DNA of 64,000 nt from Aquirufa rosea (GCF_004118285.1 NZ_SDHY01000008.1:60701-124700), one strand, 5' to 3'; shown: positions 35,871 to 45,660, counted from the first letter of the stretch. The notes: generated by a model not told the origin, from the letters alone. Program-made: numbers and translations.

Positions 35871-35895
35871 AAAATGCCCGATAATCGGGCATTTT
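35871..35895. terminator. Bidirectional terminator between uvrB and pdhA
   Basis: The perfect stem AAAATGCCCGA / TCGGGCATTTT with A and T tracts on both sides lies between two convergent genes, 16 bases after uvrB and 20 bases after pdhA, and can serve both. Confidence 0.88.
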
Positions 35896-35915
35896 ACATA
35901 TTATCAAGTTCTAGA

Positions 35916-36926
35916 TTACTCCTCAATGAAAGGATAATCTTCCTGAACATATACGTCCTTGTAAGCCTCTTCTTTCGGAGGGAAAGGCGAGTTTTCTGCA
36001 AAATCAACCGACTCCTGAACTTGAACTTTGATTTTAGCATCAATCTCGTCTAACTCGGCTTGAGTTAAGATGTTGTATTCCAAAATGGTCTTCTTTACTT
36101 GCTCAATTGGATCACGCTCTTTGTAAGCTTCTACCTCTTCCTTAGAACGGTATTTCTGTGGATCCGACATAGAATGGCCACGGTACCGATAAGTTCTAAA
36201 CTCTAAGAAAGTAGGTCCTTCTCCCGCACGAGCTCTAGCCGCAGCTCTTGATACAGCTTCATGTACTGCCTCTACATCCATCGCATCTACAGGCTCAGAT
36301 GGCATATCGTAGGCTTCGCCAATGGTATATAAATCAGTTACGTTAGAAGTTCTTGCTACAGAAGTTCCCATGGCATAACCATTGTTCTCCACCACAAAAA
36401 TCACTGGGATTTTCCAAGTCATCGCAATGTTAAACGTCTCATGCAAAGCACCTTGGCGAACCGCACCATCACCAAAATAGCAAATGGCCAAATTGCCCGT
36501 TTTATTATATTTTTCAGCAAAACCCAATCCCGCTCCTAAAGGAATCTGAGCTCCAACGATACCATGTCCCCCTACAAAACCTACACTTTTATCAAAAATG
36601 TGCATAGACCCCCCTTTACCTTTGGATGCTCCTGTGATTTTGCCATATAATTCAGCCATGATGGCGTTAGGTGAAGTCCCTAAAGCCAAAGGAATACCGT
36701 GATCACGGTAAGCTGTAATGTATTTATCTCCTTCAATCAATGCCGATTTTGAACCTGAAGAACAAGCCTCTTGCCCAATATATAAATGGCAAAAGCCTTT
36801 GATTTTTTGCATTCCATACAACTGGCCGCACTTTTCCTCAAACTTACGTTGCAATTGCATCGATTCGTACCAGTAACGATAGGTTTCTTTCGAATACTTA
36901 GGAGCTTTTGTTTCTTTCTTTGCCAT
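35916..36926 (-). CDS. pdhA: Pyruvate dehydrogenase E1 component, alpha subunit
   Basis: Thiamine-diphosphate-dependent subunit that decarboxylates pyruvate and acylates the E2 lipoyl group. The start is taken at MAKKETKAPKYSKETY; an ATG four codons upstream exists. Key motifs are CHLYIGQEACSSGSKSAL, YRDHGIPLALG, GKGGSMHIFDK, and the ThDP/Mg motif GDGAVRQGALHETFNIAMTWKIPVIFVVENN, followed by the phosphorylation-loop region YRYRGHSMSDPQKYRSKEE. Length (about 336) is typical of the alpha2beta2-type E1. The beta subunit gene is not adjacent, so E1 alpha is transcribed alone here. Confidence 0.94.
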   Translation of the reverse strand: MAKKETKAPKYSKETYRYWYESMQLQRKFEEKCGQLYGMQKIKGFCHLYIGQEACSSGSKSALIEGDKYITAYRDHGIPLALGTSPNAIMAELYGKITGASKGKGGSMHIFDKSVGFVGGHGIVGAQIPLGAGLGFAEKYNKTGNLAICYFGDGAVRQGALHETFNIAMTWKIPVIFVVENNGYAMGTSVARTSNVTDLYTIGEAYDMPSEPVDAMDVEAVHEAVSRAAARARAGEGPTFLEFRTYRYRGHSMSDPQKYRSKEEVEAYKERDPIEQVKKTILEYNILTQAELDEIDAKIKVQVQESVDFAENSPFPPKEEAYKDVYVQEDYPFIEE

Positions 36927-37106
36927 GATTCTATTCAAAAATTCATTTGGTTAGCCGGATGGGAATATACCCACCAACTCAATCAGCCACGAAATTATAA
37001 CAAAAGCATTAAGCTGCCAAAAAATGAATGGATTTAGCCCAAATCAATCCTCAAAATCCACGAATATTCGTTATTTTTACGGTTCAAGCCTTATTTCTAA
37101 GCCCGC

Positions 37107-38210
37107 ATGTACCTTAAATCATTACAGGTCAAACAATTTAAGTCCTATGCGGAGGCTCAATTTGATTTTATCTCCAACATCAATTGCATTGTAGGTGAAA
37201 ATGGAATTGGCAAAACCAATTTGTTGGATGCCATTCACTTTCTTTCCATGACCAAAAGCGCCCGAAGTATTGCTGACCCTCTATGCATCCAGCATGGTGA
37301 GGAATTTTTCATGATTCAGGGAAATTTTGTGTATCAAAAAAACGAGGCCTCAAAATTGCCTGCAAGTGAAACGCAAGTCACTTGTGCCTACCAGCGAGGT
37401 CAAAAAAAATCATTTCTACGTGACCAAAAAGCCTATCCTAGATTAGCCGATCATATTGGTCAATTTCCCGTAGTACTCATGGACCCTTATGATACCGATC
37501 TAATTCGAGAGGGAAGTGAAGATCGCCGTAGGTTTTTTGATGGGATGATGGCGCAAATGGACCGTGGCTTTTTGGATAATTTATTGCGGTATAATCGAAT
37601 TGTCCAACAAAGAAACAGCCTTTTGAAACAATTCGCCGAAAGAGGTTCAATCGACCGAATTCAATTGGAAAGCTACCATGAACCTATGGTGCATTTGGGA
37701 GAAAAAATTGCCCAAGCCCGGGTAGATTTCCTGCTTAAATACCTTCCTAATTTCCAATTGCATTATGCGAAACTCTCCGATGATCGTGAGCAGGTAAACA
37801 TCCAAATGGATAACACCTTTCCATTAGGCGACCTTGATGCCTCGCTAAGAAAAGCGGAGGCCCAGGACCTTGCCGCTCAAAGAAGCACTCTGGGTATTCA
37901 TAAGGATGATTTTATTTTTGAAATAAACGGATTCCCGCTCAAAAAATTTGGCTCCCAAGGCCAACAAAAAAGCTTTGTAGTTGCATTAAAATTAGCGCAG
38001 TTTGACACATTGGCACAAGAGCACCCCAGAAAACCTCTTTTATTGCTAGATGATATTTTTGATAAATTAGATGACCGTAGAATTCAGCGATTGGTTCAAA
38101 TGATGGCCGAAGATCACTTTGGGCAGGTATTCATCACAGATGCTCGTCCCGAGCGGACCAAATCTCTACTAAAAAACCTAGCTGGCGAAATCAATTACAT
38201 CAGTTTATAA
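37107..38210 (+). CDS. recF: DNA replication and repair protein RecF
   Basis: SMC-like ATPase that loads RecA at single-strand gaps with RecO and RecR. The 367-residue protein has the Walker A GENGIGKTNLLD (about residues 30-41), DPYDTDLIREGSEDRRRFFDGMMAQMD for the central lobe, the ABC signature FGSQGQQKSFVVALKLAQ, Walker B KPLLLLDDIFDKLDDRR and the D-loop/His region QVFITDARPERT. It is not near dnaA or gyrB as in many bacteria. The stop overlaps the end of the convergent glycosyltransferase gene by six bases. Confidence 0.96.
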   Translation: MYLKSLQVKQFKSYAEAQFDFISNINCIVGENGIGKTNLLDAIHFLSMTKSARSIADPLCIQHGEEFFMIQGNFVYQKNEASKLPASETQVTCAYQRGQKKSFLRDQKAYPRLADHIGQFPVVLMDPYDTDLIREGSEDRRRFFDGMMAQMDRGFLDNLLRYNRIVQQRNSLLKQFAERGSIDRIQLESYHEPMVHLGEKIAQARVDFLLKYLPNFQLHYAKLSDDREQVNIQMDNTFPLGDLDASLRKAEAQDLAAQRSTLGIHKDDFIFEINGFPLKKFGSQGQQKSFVVALKLAQFDTLAQEHPRKPLLLLDDIFDKLDDRRIQRLVQMMAEDHFGQVFITDARPERTKSLLKNLAGEINYISL

Positions 38211-39389
38211 AAAGAGTCCTTGGTATATTGTCTCCGCAAATGCCTGCTCTGAATTTTCCCTGGCCATTTTTTCCATTTGCTCTTTAGAATAACCTATGCC
38301 TAGGTTTAAGTATTGCTCCAACTGCTCCGAAATTTCTTTGGGCGATTTAGCATCTACCACCAAGCCTAAATTCATACTAGAAATCAACTTACCTAATAAA
38401 CCAAAGTTTGTCCCAATGACCACTTTCTTCGAAATACTGGCTCGCACTAACACCGAGCTCATTCCCACATGATTTTGGTATAACATCAACACTACATCAG
38501 AAGCCTCAAAGCATAATTGGATATCCTTACCCTTTATTTCCTGAAAAATAGGGCTGATTTGTAAAGTAGGGAATTGAGAAAATAGCTCCTCCAAATGGGC
38601 TCGATACGTAGGACTGATTGCCCCTGCCACCAATAAACACAGTTGATCTATTTCCTCCGGAATTAGATGCTTGGTAGAATTTAAAAATGCCTCTATTCCT
38701 TTTCTAGGATCTAAATACCCAAAAATTAGGCAAACCTTTTTATCCGAAGGAATATTCCATTTCATTTTAAAAGTCAGAAGTTCCTCTTCACTTATCTCAT
38801 AAGCCCTCACTGGATCTGATATGCGCATTACCTGAGTTTTTCCTACCAAAGGTTGAATATGTTTTACCGCCTTATGGTCTAAACTGAAAAGTACTTTCAT
38901 GGATGAACGTAAGGTAGACCAAGCCAACATCTTTTTCTTCAAAAGAGCTGAAGACCAAGAGGTTTTTCGGTAATAAAAATTGGGCCTAAAATAGATGCCC
39001 CCAAGTTTAAAATGAGCCTTTTTACCCAGTAAAATGCCCAATTGAAAATAATCAAAATACATCAGCAGACCATGGGTCACATTCCACGCCTCACTAATTT
39101 CGACATATAAATTCCACTCAGCAATAGACCTTTTGTAAATGGATTGGCCATGTAATTGTTGAATAGTTGCGGCATCCAAGGCATGGAAATGAATATTTTC
39201 CCCCAAGTCAAATCCCCAGTTTAGTCGATTACATTTAAAACTTTCAATAAAGCTTTCAGGCACTATAACCAAGAGTTCAACTTCCTGCTTTTGACTGAAT
39301 TGATGAATGAGATATGCCAGATAATCAGCGTGATGACCGTCATCTATGGAATCAAAAATACTTAATCTAAAAGTTTGGGAGGCCGACAT
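38205..39389 (-). CDS. Glycosyltransferase, GT4/GT1-domain type
   Basis: A 394-residue GT-B fold protein. The N-terminal half starts LSIFDSIDDGHHADYLAYLIHQF, and the C-terminal domain starts near CLIFGYLDPRKGIEAFLNSTKHL and continues to DIQLCFEASDVVLMLYQNHVGMSSVLVRASISKKVVIGTNFG, the nucleotide-sugar binding Glu/acidic loop being degenerate (ASDVVLMLYQNHVGMSS replaces the usual ADVFVLPSxxE). No signal peptide or neighbouring polysaccharide genes are seen. It should transfer a sugar from a nucleotide donor, but donor and acceptor are unknown. It is convergent with recF. Confidence 0.8.
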   Translation of the reverse strand: MSASQTFRLSIFDSIDDGHHADYLAYLIHQFSQKQEVELLVIVPESFIESFKCNRLNWGFDLGENIHFHALDAATIQQLHGQSIYKRSIAEWNLYVEISEAWNVTHGLLMYFDYFQLGILLGKKAHFKLGGIYFRPNFYYRKTSWSSALLKKKMLAWSTLRSSMKVLFSLDHKAVKHIQPLVGKTQVMRISDPVRAYEISEEELLTFKMKWNIPSDKKVCLIFGYLDPRKGIEAFLNSTKHLIPEEIDQLCLLVAGAISPTYRAHLEELFSQFPTLQISPIFQEIKGKDIQLCFEASDVVLMLYQNHVGMSSVLVRASISKKVVIGTNFGLLGKLISSMNLGLVVDAKSPKEISEQLEQYLNLGIGYSKEQMEKMARENSEQAFAETIYQGLFL

Positions 39390-39441
39390 ATACTATCAAA
39401 ATTAAGAATAAAATATGTAAGTTTGTGCTTATTGTCTCCTT

Positions 39442-42400
39442 GTGTTACATCGTCATTCTGCTTCCTTTCTCTTACCTGTTCTGTTATTTTTTGCAGTACT
39501 TATTCCAACAAAAGCCCAACAAATCAATGGATTTTTGTTTGATAAATTACCTCAAGACTACCAATTGTATCCTCGAAATGAGCAGAATAAAGGGCTAATT
39601 TCCATTACAGGCTCATCAGATTCGAATCAGTGGAACGCTATTTCCATCCTGGTATTCAGGAATACTAGTCGATTTTCATATACCCAAGTCCCTATTATTT
39701 ATCGTCAAAATAGAGGCTATTTCCATTCTCAGGTAAGTATTGAAGCCGAATTAGCCGAGTATGAACTACATATATATGCCATCAAGGGCAAGGATTCGGT
39801 ACTAGTAACGAGTAAGAAAAACTTGGTGGCTGGGGATGTTTTTTTAGTTAGTGGTCAATCCAATTCTTACAATGGGAAAGAGATCAAGAAGGTGTATCAA
39901 GGAGAATATGCCAGGAGTTTTGGAAAATATCCCAACTACACCAACACGGAAAATTACAACCCAGCGGATACCCTGTGGTCCATTTCTAATAACCCTGCCG
40001 ATGTAGGACTCTGGGCATCTCAAATTCAAAAATACATCATTGAAGAACAGAAAATTCCTGTCTGTATCATCAATGGTGGTTCAGGGGGTTCATCTATGGA
40101 GTACAATTTGGCAAGAGGAACGAATCCTGCAGATTTAACCCAATCCAGTGGAAGATTATATTACAAAGTGATGAAGGCTGGCTTATTACAGTCAGTTAGG
40201 GCATTTATATATCGACAAGGAGAAAACGATTCCAATGGAAATGCTTTAGGATGGCTTCAGAACTTCAGAAAACACGCTGAAATCCTCAAAAAAGAATATC
40301 CCAGTATACAAAAAATTTATCTACCACAAATCAATGTGGTAGATGGTAATTATGCCATGCAGGGTCTATTACGAAATGACCAAAGAAGAATCTTACAAGA
40401 GGGGCCATTTATCCAGGGATTTGCTACCTTAGGCACCACGGGATATGATGGCATTCACTACACACCTGAAGGTTATTTCCAAAGTGCTTGGGAAATGTAT
40501 CGTTTGCTGGATCGGGATTTCTACAGTAAAAAAATCAATCCCGCTTTTGAAAGTCCTAATTTACAAAGGGCATATTTTGGTGCGGCAGATAAGAAGCTGA
40601 TTGTATTGGAATTTGAGGAAAATCAAGAAATGGTCGTACAACAGGATACTACCTTGTTGACCAAGCTAGGACAACAACTATTGAGAAATATCAGAGAGAA
40701 TTTTTACTTGACAAGTGTATCCCTTCCCCAACTCAAATTTGATGAGATAAAGTCTATTAAGGCTTATGGAAATAAAGTAGTTCTAAAGCTTGATCGAGCT
40801 CCCAAAGAAGAGATCATATCATATATACCAACCTATTTCCCCAAGGATGTTTTCAACCAGTTCCCTGGCCCATTTTTGAAAAATAAAGGAGGTATGCGAG
40901 CCTTTAGTTTTGAAAATATCGAAATAAAAGGAATCGAGCTTTTTGATACATTAGCTCATATTTCCCGCTTTCAAATTATCCCACAAAATTATCAATTGTT
41001 CCCTCGAGACAAAAAAACCAATCAGGGGAAAATCCTGATTAAAGGAAATGAGCAAAGTGGCCTATTCATGGCTATTTCTACTATTTTGAAAACAAATACC
41101 TCCGTTAAAGTATATCAAAAAAAGAATTTGAAGTACCAGAATACGGTAGCAGAATGGTCCTTCGATTTACCCATTAATGCAGAAAAAACGAATCATACTT
41201 TAGAGATTTACCTCATCAAATCCGCAAATGATTCCGTAAAAATTGCAACTAGAACTCATTTAGTGGCTGGAGATGCCATCATAGTTAGTGGAGGAATCAA
41301 TGCAAGTGCCTCATTCAATGAAACAGAAACCGACGATTTTTCTAGAACCTTTGGTAGAAATTCAATGGATAATAATAAAATTGAATATTCCCGCGCAGAT
41401 ACTTTATGGTCCATTGCCAACTCTGAAGGCTATGCTAACAATGTAGGTGCATTTGGTTTTGCCATTCAAAAAACACTTTCAGATGCCCTTCAAATCCCCA
41501 TTGCTTTATTAAATATCAGCGACCATCACTCGACCTCGGAAAGTTTATTAAAATCTACCATGGACCCTATGCTTCTCCGTAGCAATTATGGTAAAATGCT
41601 TTATCGAATAGAAAAAGCTGGTTTAAAAAATCAAATCCGTTCTTATATCTTTCGACATGGTGAAATTGATTCAGATAAATTGATTCAACCAACCATTTCC
41701 TTTGTAAAACAATTAATCCAAGGGCTGAAAACTGATTTTCCTGACTTAGGCGCTTTTATTTTCTGCCAAAATGATATTGGTAATTACCCCACTGAAAGTG
41801 CCGCAATTTTAAGAGAGTTTCAAAGGAATATATCTGAAAATTACTCTCATATCATTCCATTTAGTACCCTAGGAACCAAAGGATTTACTGGTAGCATATA
41901 TTCAAAAGAGGGCTACCAAAATAATGGGAAAGAAATAGCTGAATTAATCCTACGACTGTTCTTTAATCAGGGAAATACAGAGGTAGAAAATGCCTCCCCG
42001 AACTTAAAAAAAGTAATTCAATCACAATCAAATCCCAATAAATTAACCCTAGTTTTTGAAGAGGGTCAAAACATCCAATACCCTCAGACATTTATTCACC
42101 CATCTGGTAAAAAACTTGATTTAAACGAATTTATCAGCTTGGATAACTTTACCTTTCAAATCCAAAATGCCAAGGCTCGTGATCATAAATTAGAATTGGA
42201 ACTGGTGTCAGATAAATCCAGAAGCTCCATTTCCTATTTGCCGTCATTTGTTACCAGCGACTATTATTTCTACCCATACCTAGGACCATATATCCAGAAT
42301 TCAAAAGGGAAAAATGCCTTTTCATTTTATCAGGTAAAGGTTCAAAAAGCTATGAAAGCAATTCCAATAACGGTAAAAGAAAAGAAATGGAATGCCATCA

Positions 42401-43149
42401 GCTTTCAATGGGAAAAACTCCCTAGTGCATCTTCCTACAACTTATGGAGAAAATTGCCGAACGAATCGAATTTCAATTTGTTGGGGCAATTTGGTCCGTC
42501 CACCACATCTTATACCGAAATCCCCAAGTCGCTCAACCTGAACTATCAATATCAGTTGATCGCGATAAATGATTCTACTGAGTCAGACCCCACTTTGCTT
42601 CAAATTAATCTTCCAGATTCATTAAAAAGCATCCCAATCAGCTTGGTCAAGCAAGAAAAATTAAGTATTCCATTAAGCTGGCCCAAGGTAAATGATGCGG
42701 TAAAATATGTTTTATCAAGACAAGCGCCGGGTGAAACATTTAAGCCAATTCTTCAAGGCACTGATTTACAGTATGAGGACAAAAACGTCAGTCCTGGGAT
42801 AAGCTATGTTTATAAAATGCAGTATTTTACTGAGGATGGGATTTCACAGACAAGCTATTTAAAGGCCCGAGCAGAGATTACCCTAAGTACCGAGGAGGAG
42901 AGTAAGGAGAAGATTCGAATTTTTCCGAATCCAAGCAAAAGTAATGTAACGGTGGAATTGGGTGAAATGATTTCAGGCTTTGCTACCTTGACTAATATGG
43001 ATGGCCGACGATTGGAGGAATGGCCTCTGGCTGAGCAAAATACCTTAAGATTTTCATTAGCCAAATACCCGGAAGGAATTTATTTTGTTCAAGTTAAAGC
43101 AGTGCATTGGCCCGCTGAGATAATCCTGAAAGTAGTAAAAATTCCTTAG
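39442..43149 (+). CDS. Type IX secreted protein with two SGNH/sialate-O-acetylesterase-like units and FN3-like region
   Basis: A 1235-residue exported protein: GTG start, signal peptide to about residue 25 (PTKAQ). Unit 1 (about 30-490) has the SGNH block I motif LVSGQSNS with Ser140 and the block V pair YDGIHYTPEGY with Asp336 and His339, so it looks like an active carbohydrate esterase of the sialate O-acetylesterase type. Unit 2 (about 507-970) is a tandem homologue (FQIIPQNYQLFPRDK against FDKLPQDYQLYPRNE) in which the same positions are Ile619, Thr816 and Ile819, so it cannot be an esterase. FN3-like modules follow (about 970-1145). The end IRIFPNPSKSNVTVELG to YPEGIYFVQV is a type A sorting domain of type IX secretion. 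A TAAGTTTG word precedes the gene. Confidence 0.87.
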   Translation: MLHRHSASFLLPVLLFFAVLIPTKAQQINGFLFDKLPQDYQLYPRNEQNKGLISITGSSDSNQWNAISILVFRNTSRFSYTQVPIIYRQNRGYFHSQVSIEAELAEYELHIYAIKGKDSVLVTSKKNLVAGDVFLVSGQSNSYNGKEIKKVYQGEYARSFGKYPNYTNTENYNPADTLWSISNNPADVGLWASQIQKYIIEEQKIPVCIINGGSGGSSMEYNLARGTNPADLTQSSGRLYYKVMKAGLLQSVRAFIYRQGENDSNGNALGWLQNFRKHAEILKKEYPSIQKIYLPQINVVDGNYAMQGLLRNDQRRILQEGPFIQGFATLGTTGYDGIHYTPEGYFQSAWEMYRLLDRDFYSKKINPAFESPNLQRAYFGAADKKLIVLEFEENQEMVVQQDTTLLTKLGQQLLRNIRENFYLTSVSLPQLKFDEIKSIKAYGNKVVLKLDRAPKEEIISYIPTYFPKDVFNQFPGPFLKNKGGMRAFSFENIEIKGIELFDTLAHISRFQIIPQNYQLFPRDKKTNQGKILIKGNEQSGLFMAISTILKTNTSVKVYQKKNLKYQNTVAEWSFDLPINAEKTNHTLEIYLIKSANDSVKIATRTHLVAGDAIIVSGGINASASFNETETDDFSRTFGRNSMDNNKIEYSRADTLWSIANSEGYANNVGAFGFAIQKTLSDALQIPIALLNISDHHSTSESLLKSTMDPMLLRSNYGKMLYRIEKAGLKNQIRSYIFRHGEIDSDKLIQPTISFVKQLIQGLKTDFPDLGAFIFCQNDIGNYPTESAAILREFQRNISENYSHIIPFSTLGTKGFTGSIYSKEGYQNNGKEIAELILRLFFNQGNTEVENASPNLKKVIQSQSNPNKLTLVFEEGQNIQYPQTFIHPSGKKLDLNEFISLDNFTFQIQNAKARDHKLELELVSDKSRSSISYLPSFVTSDYYFYPYLGPYIQNSKGKNAFSFYQVKVQKAMKAIPITVKEKKWNAISFQWEKLPSASSYNLWRKLPNESNFNLLGQFGPSTTSYTEIPKSLNLNYQYQLIAINDSTESDPTLLQINLPDSLKSIPISLVKQEKLSIPLSWPKVNDAVKYVLSRQAPGETFKPILQGTDLQYEDKNVSPGISYVYKMQYFTEDGISQTSYLKARAEITLSTEEESKEKIRIFPNPSKSNVTVELGEMISGFATLTNMDGRRLEEWPLAEQNTLRFSLAKYPEGIYFVQVKAVHWPAEIILKVVKIP

Positions 43150-43168
43150 TGTAAATTGGACTACAAAA

Positions 43169-43193
43169 AAAGGGACTCACAATGAGTCCCTTT
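43169..43193. terminator. Bidirectional terminator between the type IX secreted protein and the GMC gene
   Basis: An 11-bp perfect stem (AAAGGGACTCA / TGAGTCCCTTT, three-base loop) with an A run on its left sits between convergent genes, about 20 bases from each stop. Confidence 0.88.
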
Positions 43194-43212
43194 CCTATTT
43201 ACAAAAATCTGA

Positions 43213-44931
43213 TTACAGATTACGTTTCTTCAGTTCACTAACAGCAAAATCTGCCGCGCGAGCCGTTAATGCCATATAGGTTAATGATGGATTAACGCAA
43301 GAAGCAGAAGCCATGGCAGCACCATCCGTCACAAACACGTTTTTCACATTGTGAATTTGATTATGCTTATTCAATACAGATGTTTTTGGATCACGGCCCA
43401 TGCGAGCTGTTCCCATCTCATGAATACCTAAACCGATGTGCGTATTGGAGTTATTGTAAGCATTGATGTTTTTGAAGCCTGCAGCTTCTAACATTTCTGC
43501 GGCATCATTCATCATATCTTGACGCATTCTGATTTCGTTTTCTCCAAATTCTGCTTCAAATTCTAACACAGGTAAGCCCCATTTATCTTTCTGAGTTTGA
43601 CTTAAAACAAAACGGTTATTTGGATTAGGCAATATTTCACCGAAACCTCCAAATCCAATACTCCAAGTACCTGGTTGAGTCAAGCTCTCCTTAAACTGGG
43701 CACCGAAGCCATCCATGTTAGTACCACGGCCCCAACCAGCTCGGCTAGCTCCACCTTGATATCCAAATCCACGGATATAACTACGTTTATCTTTGCCCCA
43801 GTTACGGAAGCGAGGAATGTATAATCCATTAGGACGACTTCCGAACATGTAATCATCGTTGAATCCTTCAATTTGGGCAGAAGCTCCTACGCCTAGGTGG
43901 TGGTCCATGATGTTACGTCCTAACTGATCGCTGTCATTACCTAAGCCGTTGGTAAAACGACTAGATTTTGAATTCATCAAAATGGAAGTAGAACCAATGG
44001 CCCCGGCGTTGACGAAAATAATCTTAGCAAAATATTCTGTAACAGCTAAGGTATTTTGATCGATCACACGTACACCTTTGGCCTTTTGCGATGCCTCATC
44101 ATAAATGATTTCCGAAACAATGGCATTGTGAATCATGGTTAAACGTTTAGTGCGCATAGCGGCAGGTAAAGTAGCCGAAAGCGAACTAAAATAACCGCCA
44201 TATGGACAGCCGCGCATACATTTGTTACGGTATTGGCAAGATCCTCTACCTAAAGCAGTATGATGTGCGCCAGGTTGAGTTAAGTGCGCCACACGTCCAA
44301 TCGTAACAGGACGTCCTAATTTCTTATTTACTTGATCCTTAAAATAAACTTCAGGAGCAGTCATGGCCATAGCAGGCAAAAACTCCGAATCAGGCAACAC
44401 ATCCCATCCTTCTTTTTGTCCTGAAATTCCTGCAAATTTCTCCACATATGAGTACCACGGAGCTAAATCCTCATAACGAATAGGCCAATCAGTTCCAATA
44501 CCATCTTTGGCATTAGCCTCAAAATCTTCTTTGTTCCAACGATAAGATTGACGGCCCCAAAGCAAGGATTTACCCCCAGTATGGTAGGCACGAATCCAAT
44601 CAAATCCTCCTCTTTTCTCGATGTAAGGATTTTGTTTATCATTTTCAAACAAGTAACGGTGCTCTTCATTAGCAGTATAGCCCGTACGCATTCCAGCCCA
44701 ATACTCCTCCGCAGCCATATTAGTCGGACGGCCACGATGTGGAAGATCCCAAGGATCTTTCAATGCCGTTTCATATCCTTCTACGTGCTTGATTTCACGA
44801 CCACGTTCTAAGACGGCCACTTTTAAACCTTTTTCTGTTAATTCTTTAGCAGCCCAGCCACCTGATATACCAGATCCGATAACAATGGCATCGAATGTCT
44901 GACTTTTAATTGCGTCTATATTAAGATTCAT
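43213..44931 (-). CDS. GMC-family FAD dehydrogenase with iron-sulfur-type cysteine motif
   Basis: A 572-residue flavoprotein: FAD-binding DAIVIGSGISGGWAAKELTEKG at residues 14-35, the GMC C-terminal domain with the active-site His in GIHEMGTARMG and the Asn in CVNPSLTYMALT. Cys232, Cys238 and Cys242 form CX5CX3C (SCQYRNKCMRGC), the spacing known for the 3Fe-4S cluster in the catalytic subunit of bacterial FAD glucose dehydrogenase. There is no signal peptide; export would be by piggyback on the Tat leader of the small subunit encoded 23 bases upstream. It likely oxidises a sugar or sugar acid. The cytochrome c subunit that usually accepts the electrons is not next to it. Confidence 0.9.
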   Translation of the reverse strand: MNLNIDAIKSQTFDAIVIGSGISGGWAAKELTEKGLKVAVLERGREIKHVEGYETALKDPWDLPHRGRPTNMAAEEYWAGMRTGYTANEEHRYLFENDKQNPYIEKRGGFDWIRAYHTGGKSLLWGRQSYRWNKEDFEANAKDGIGTDWPIRYEDLAPWYSYVEKFAGISGQKEGWDVLPDSEFLPAMAMTAPEVYFKDQVNKKLGRPVTIGRVAHLTQPGAHHTALGRGSCQYRNKCMRGCPYGGYFSSLSATLPAAMRTKRLTMIHNAIVSEIIYDEASQKAKGVRVIDQNTLAVTEYFAKIIFVNAGAIGSTSILMNSKSSRFTNGLGNDSDQLGRNIMDHHLGVGASAQIEGFNDDYMFGSRPNGLYIPRFRNWGKDKRSYIRGFGYQGGASRAGWGRGTNMDGFGAQFKESLTQPGTWSIGFGGFGEILPNPNNRFVLSQTQKDKWGLPVLEFEAEFGENEIRMRQDMMNDAAEMLEAAGFKNINAYNNSNTHIGLGIHEMGTARMGRDPKTSVLNKHNQIHNVKNVFVTDGAAMASASCVNPSLTYMALTARAADFAVSELKKRNL

Positions 44932-44954
44932 ATAAGTAATGATAATTGGTCAAA

Positions 44955-45557
44955 TTAATATTGATAAGCCTTTTGTCCTGGCTTCAATTTGATTGGTTCA
45001 AATTTACCAGGTACAGTTACATATTCGAAAGAAGCATTGATTCCTTTTTCAGAAGTAAAATAGCCCAACAAGGTTAATTCCTTCATCAATCTCCAGAAAG
45101 GCACGCCATTGTTACCTTCCAATGTTTCTTTGTCCACATTATCCCCAACTTTCTGTTGTTTCAAGCGGAATGAACTCATCAATTGCTTAGTATTGCTTTC
45201 TAATAAAGTCAACATAGCCACTTGACCGCTTGCATTTTGATTTAAAAATCCAGCCTTTTCTAAATCAGAAACACCCTTTAAAAAGCTTCTCTGCTCAGGT
45301 AATTTGTAGCAGTCATTCAGCATTAATTCAATAAAGGCAGGAACTCCTGCATCAATGGCCCCTGGTGTTGAAGTCTTTGGAATAATATGTTCTGCCACAG
45401 CAGCAACAATTTTCCTTTGGGTATCTGACAAACTAAATGACTCAGCTAGACTTGCTTGACCACTTTGTTTCGCTTCCATAGCCATCAAAGTCGGTCCAGT
45501 TATGGCACCTCCTAACATTAAGGCTATTTGGGAGATGGCATCTCTTCTTGTAAGCAT
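44955..45557 (-). CDS. Gluconate 2-dehydrogenase subunit 3-family protein (Tat-bearing small subunit)
   Basis: The 200-residue protein begins MLTRRDAISQIALMLGGAI, a twin-arginine leader. The mature part matches the gluconate 2-dehydrogenase subunit 3 family: LSDTQRKIVAAVAEHIIPKTSTPGAIDAGVPAFIELMLNDCY, the characteristic start with IIPxTxTPGA and Asp/Glu pattern. In characterised dehydrogenases this small subunit is needed to fold and export the flavin subunit, which is encoded next. Position (first in the operon, 23 bases apart, own promoter at 45618) supports a two-subunit complex. Confidence 0.9.
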   Translation of the reverse strand: MLTRRDAISQIALMLGGAITGPTLMAMEAKQSGQASLAESFSLSDTQRKIVAAVAEHIIPKTSTPGAIDAGVPAFIELMLNDCYKLPEQRSFLKGVSDLEKAGFLNQNASGQVAMLTLLESNTKQLMSSFRLKQQKVGDNVDKETLEGNNGVPFWRLMKELTLLGYFTSEKGINASFEYVTVPGKFEPIKLKPGQKAYQY

Positions 45558-45617
45558 AATTTTATGGATTAATATGTTCTTGTAAAATTCCGTTTACTCA
45601 ATGTATTCGATAAAAAA

Positions 45618-45646
45618 CAAAATTAATCAGAATATTCATTTTACAA
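45618..45646 (-). promoter_or_regulatory. Promoter of the small subunit-GMC operon
   Basis: On the minus strand TTG (complement of 45644-45646), 18 bases and TAATTTTG (complement of 45618-45625) match the Bacteroidota consensus. The start codon is about 60 bases downstream of the -7 box. Thus the pair can be transcribed apart from SusCD, whose terminator lies just upstream. Confidence 0.7.
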
Positions 45647-45660
45647 GAAATAATGCAAAA

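Noticed and set aside
39418..39425. TAAGTTTG as promoter of the type IX secreted protein
   Set aside because: It matches the -7 box, but no -33 TTG lies at 17-21 bases, and the distance to the GTG start is very short. Kept only as a remark in the gene entry.
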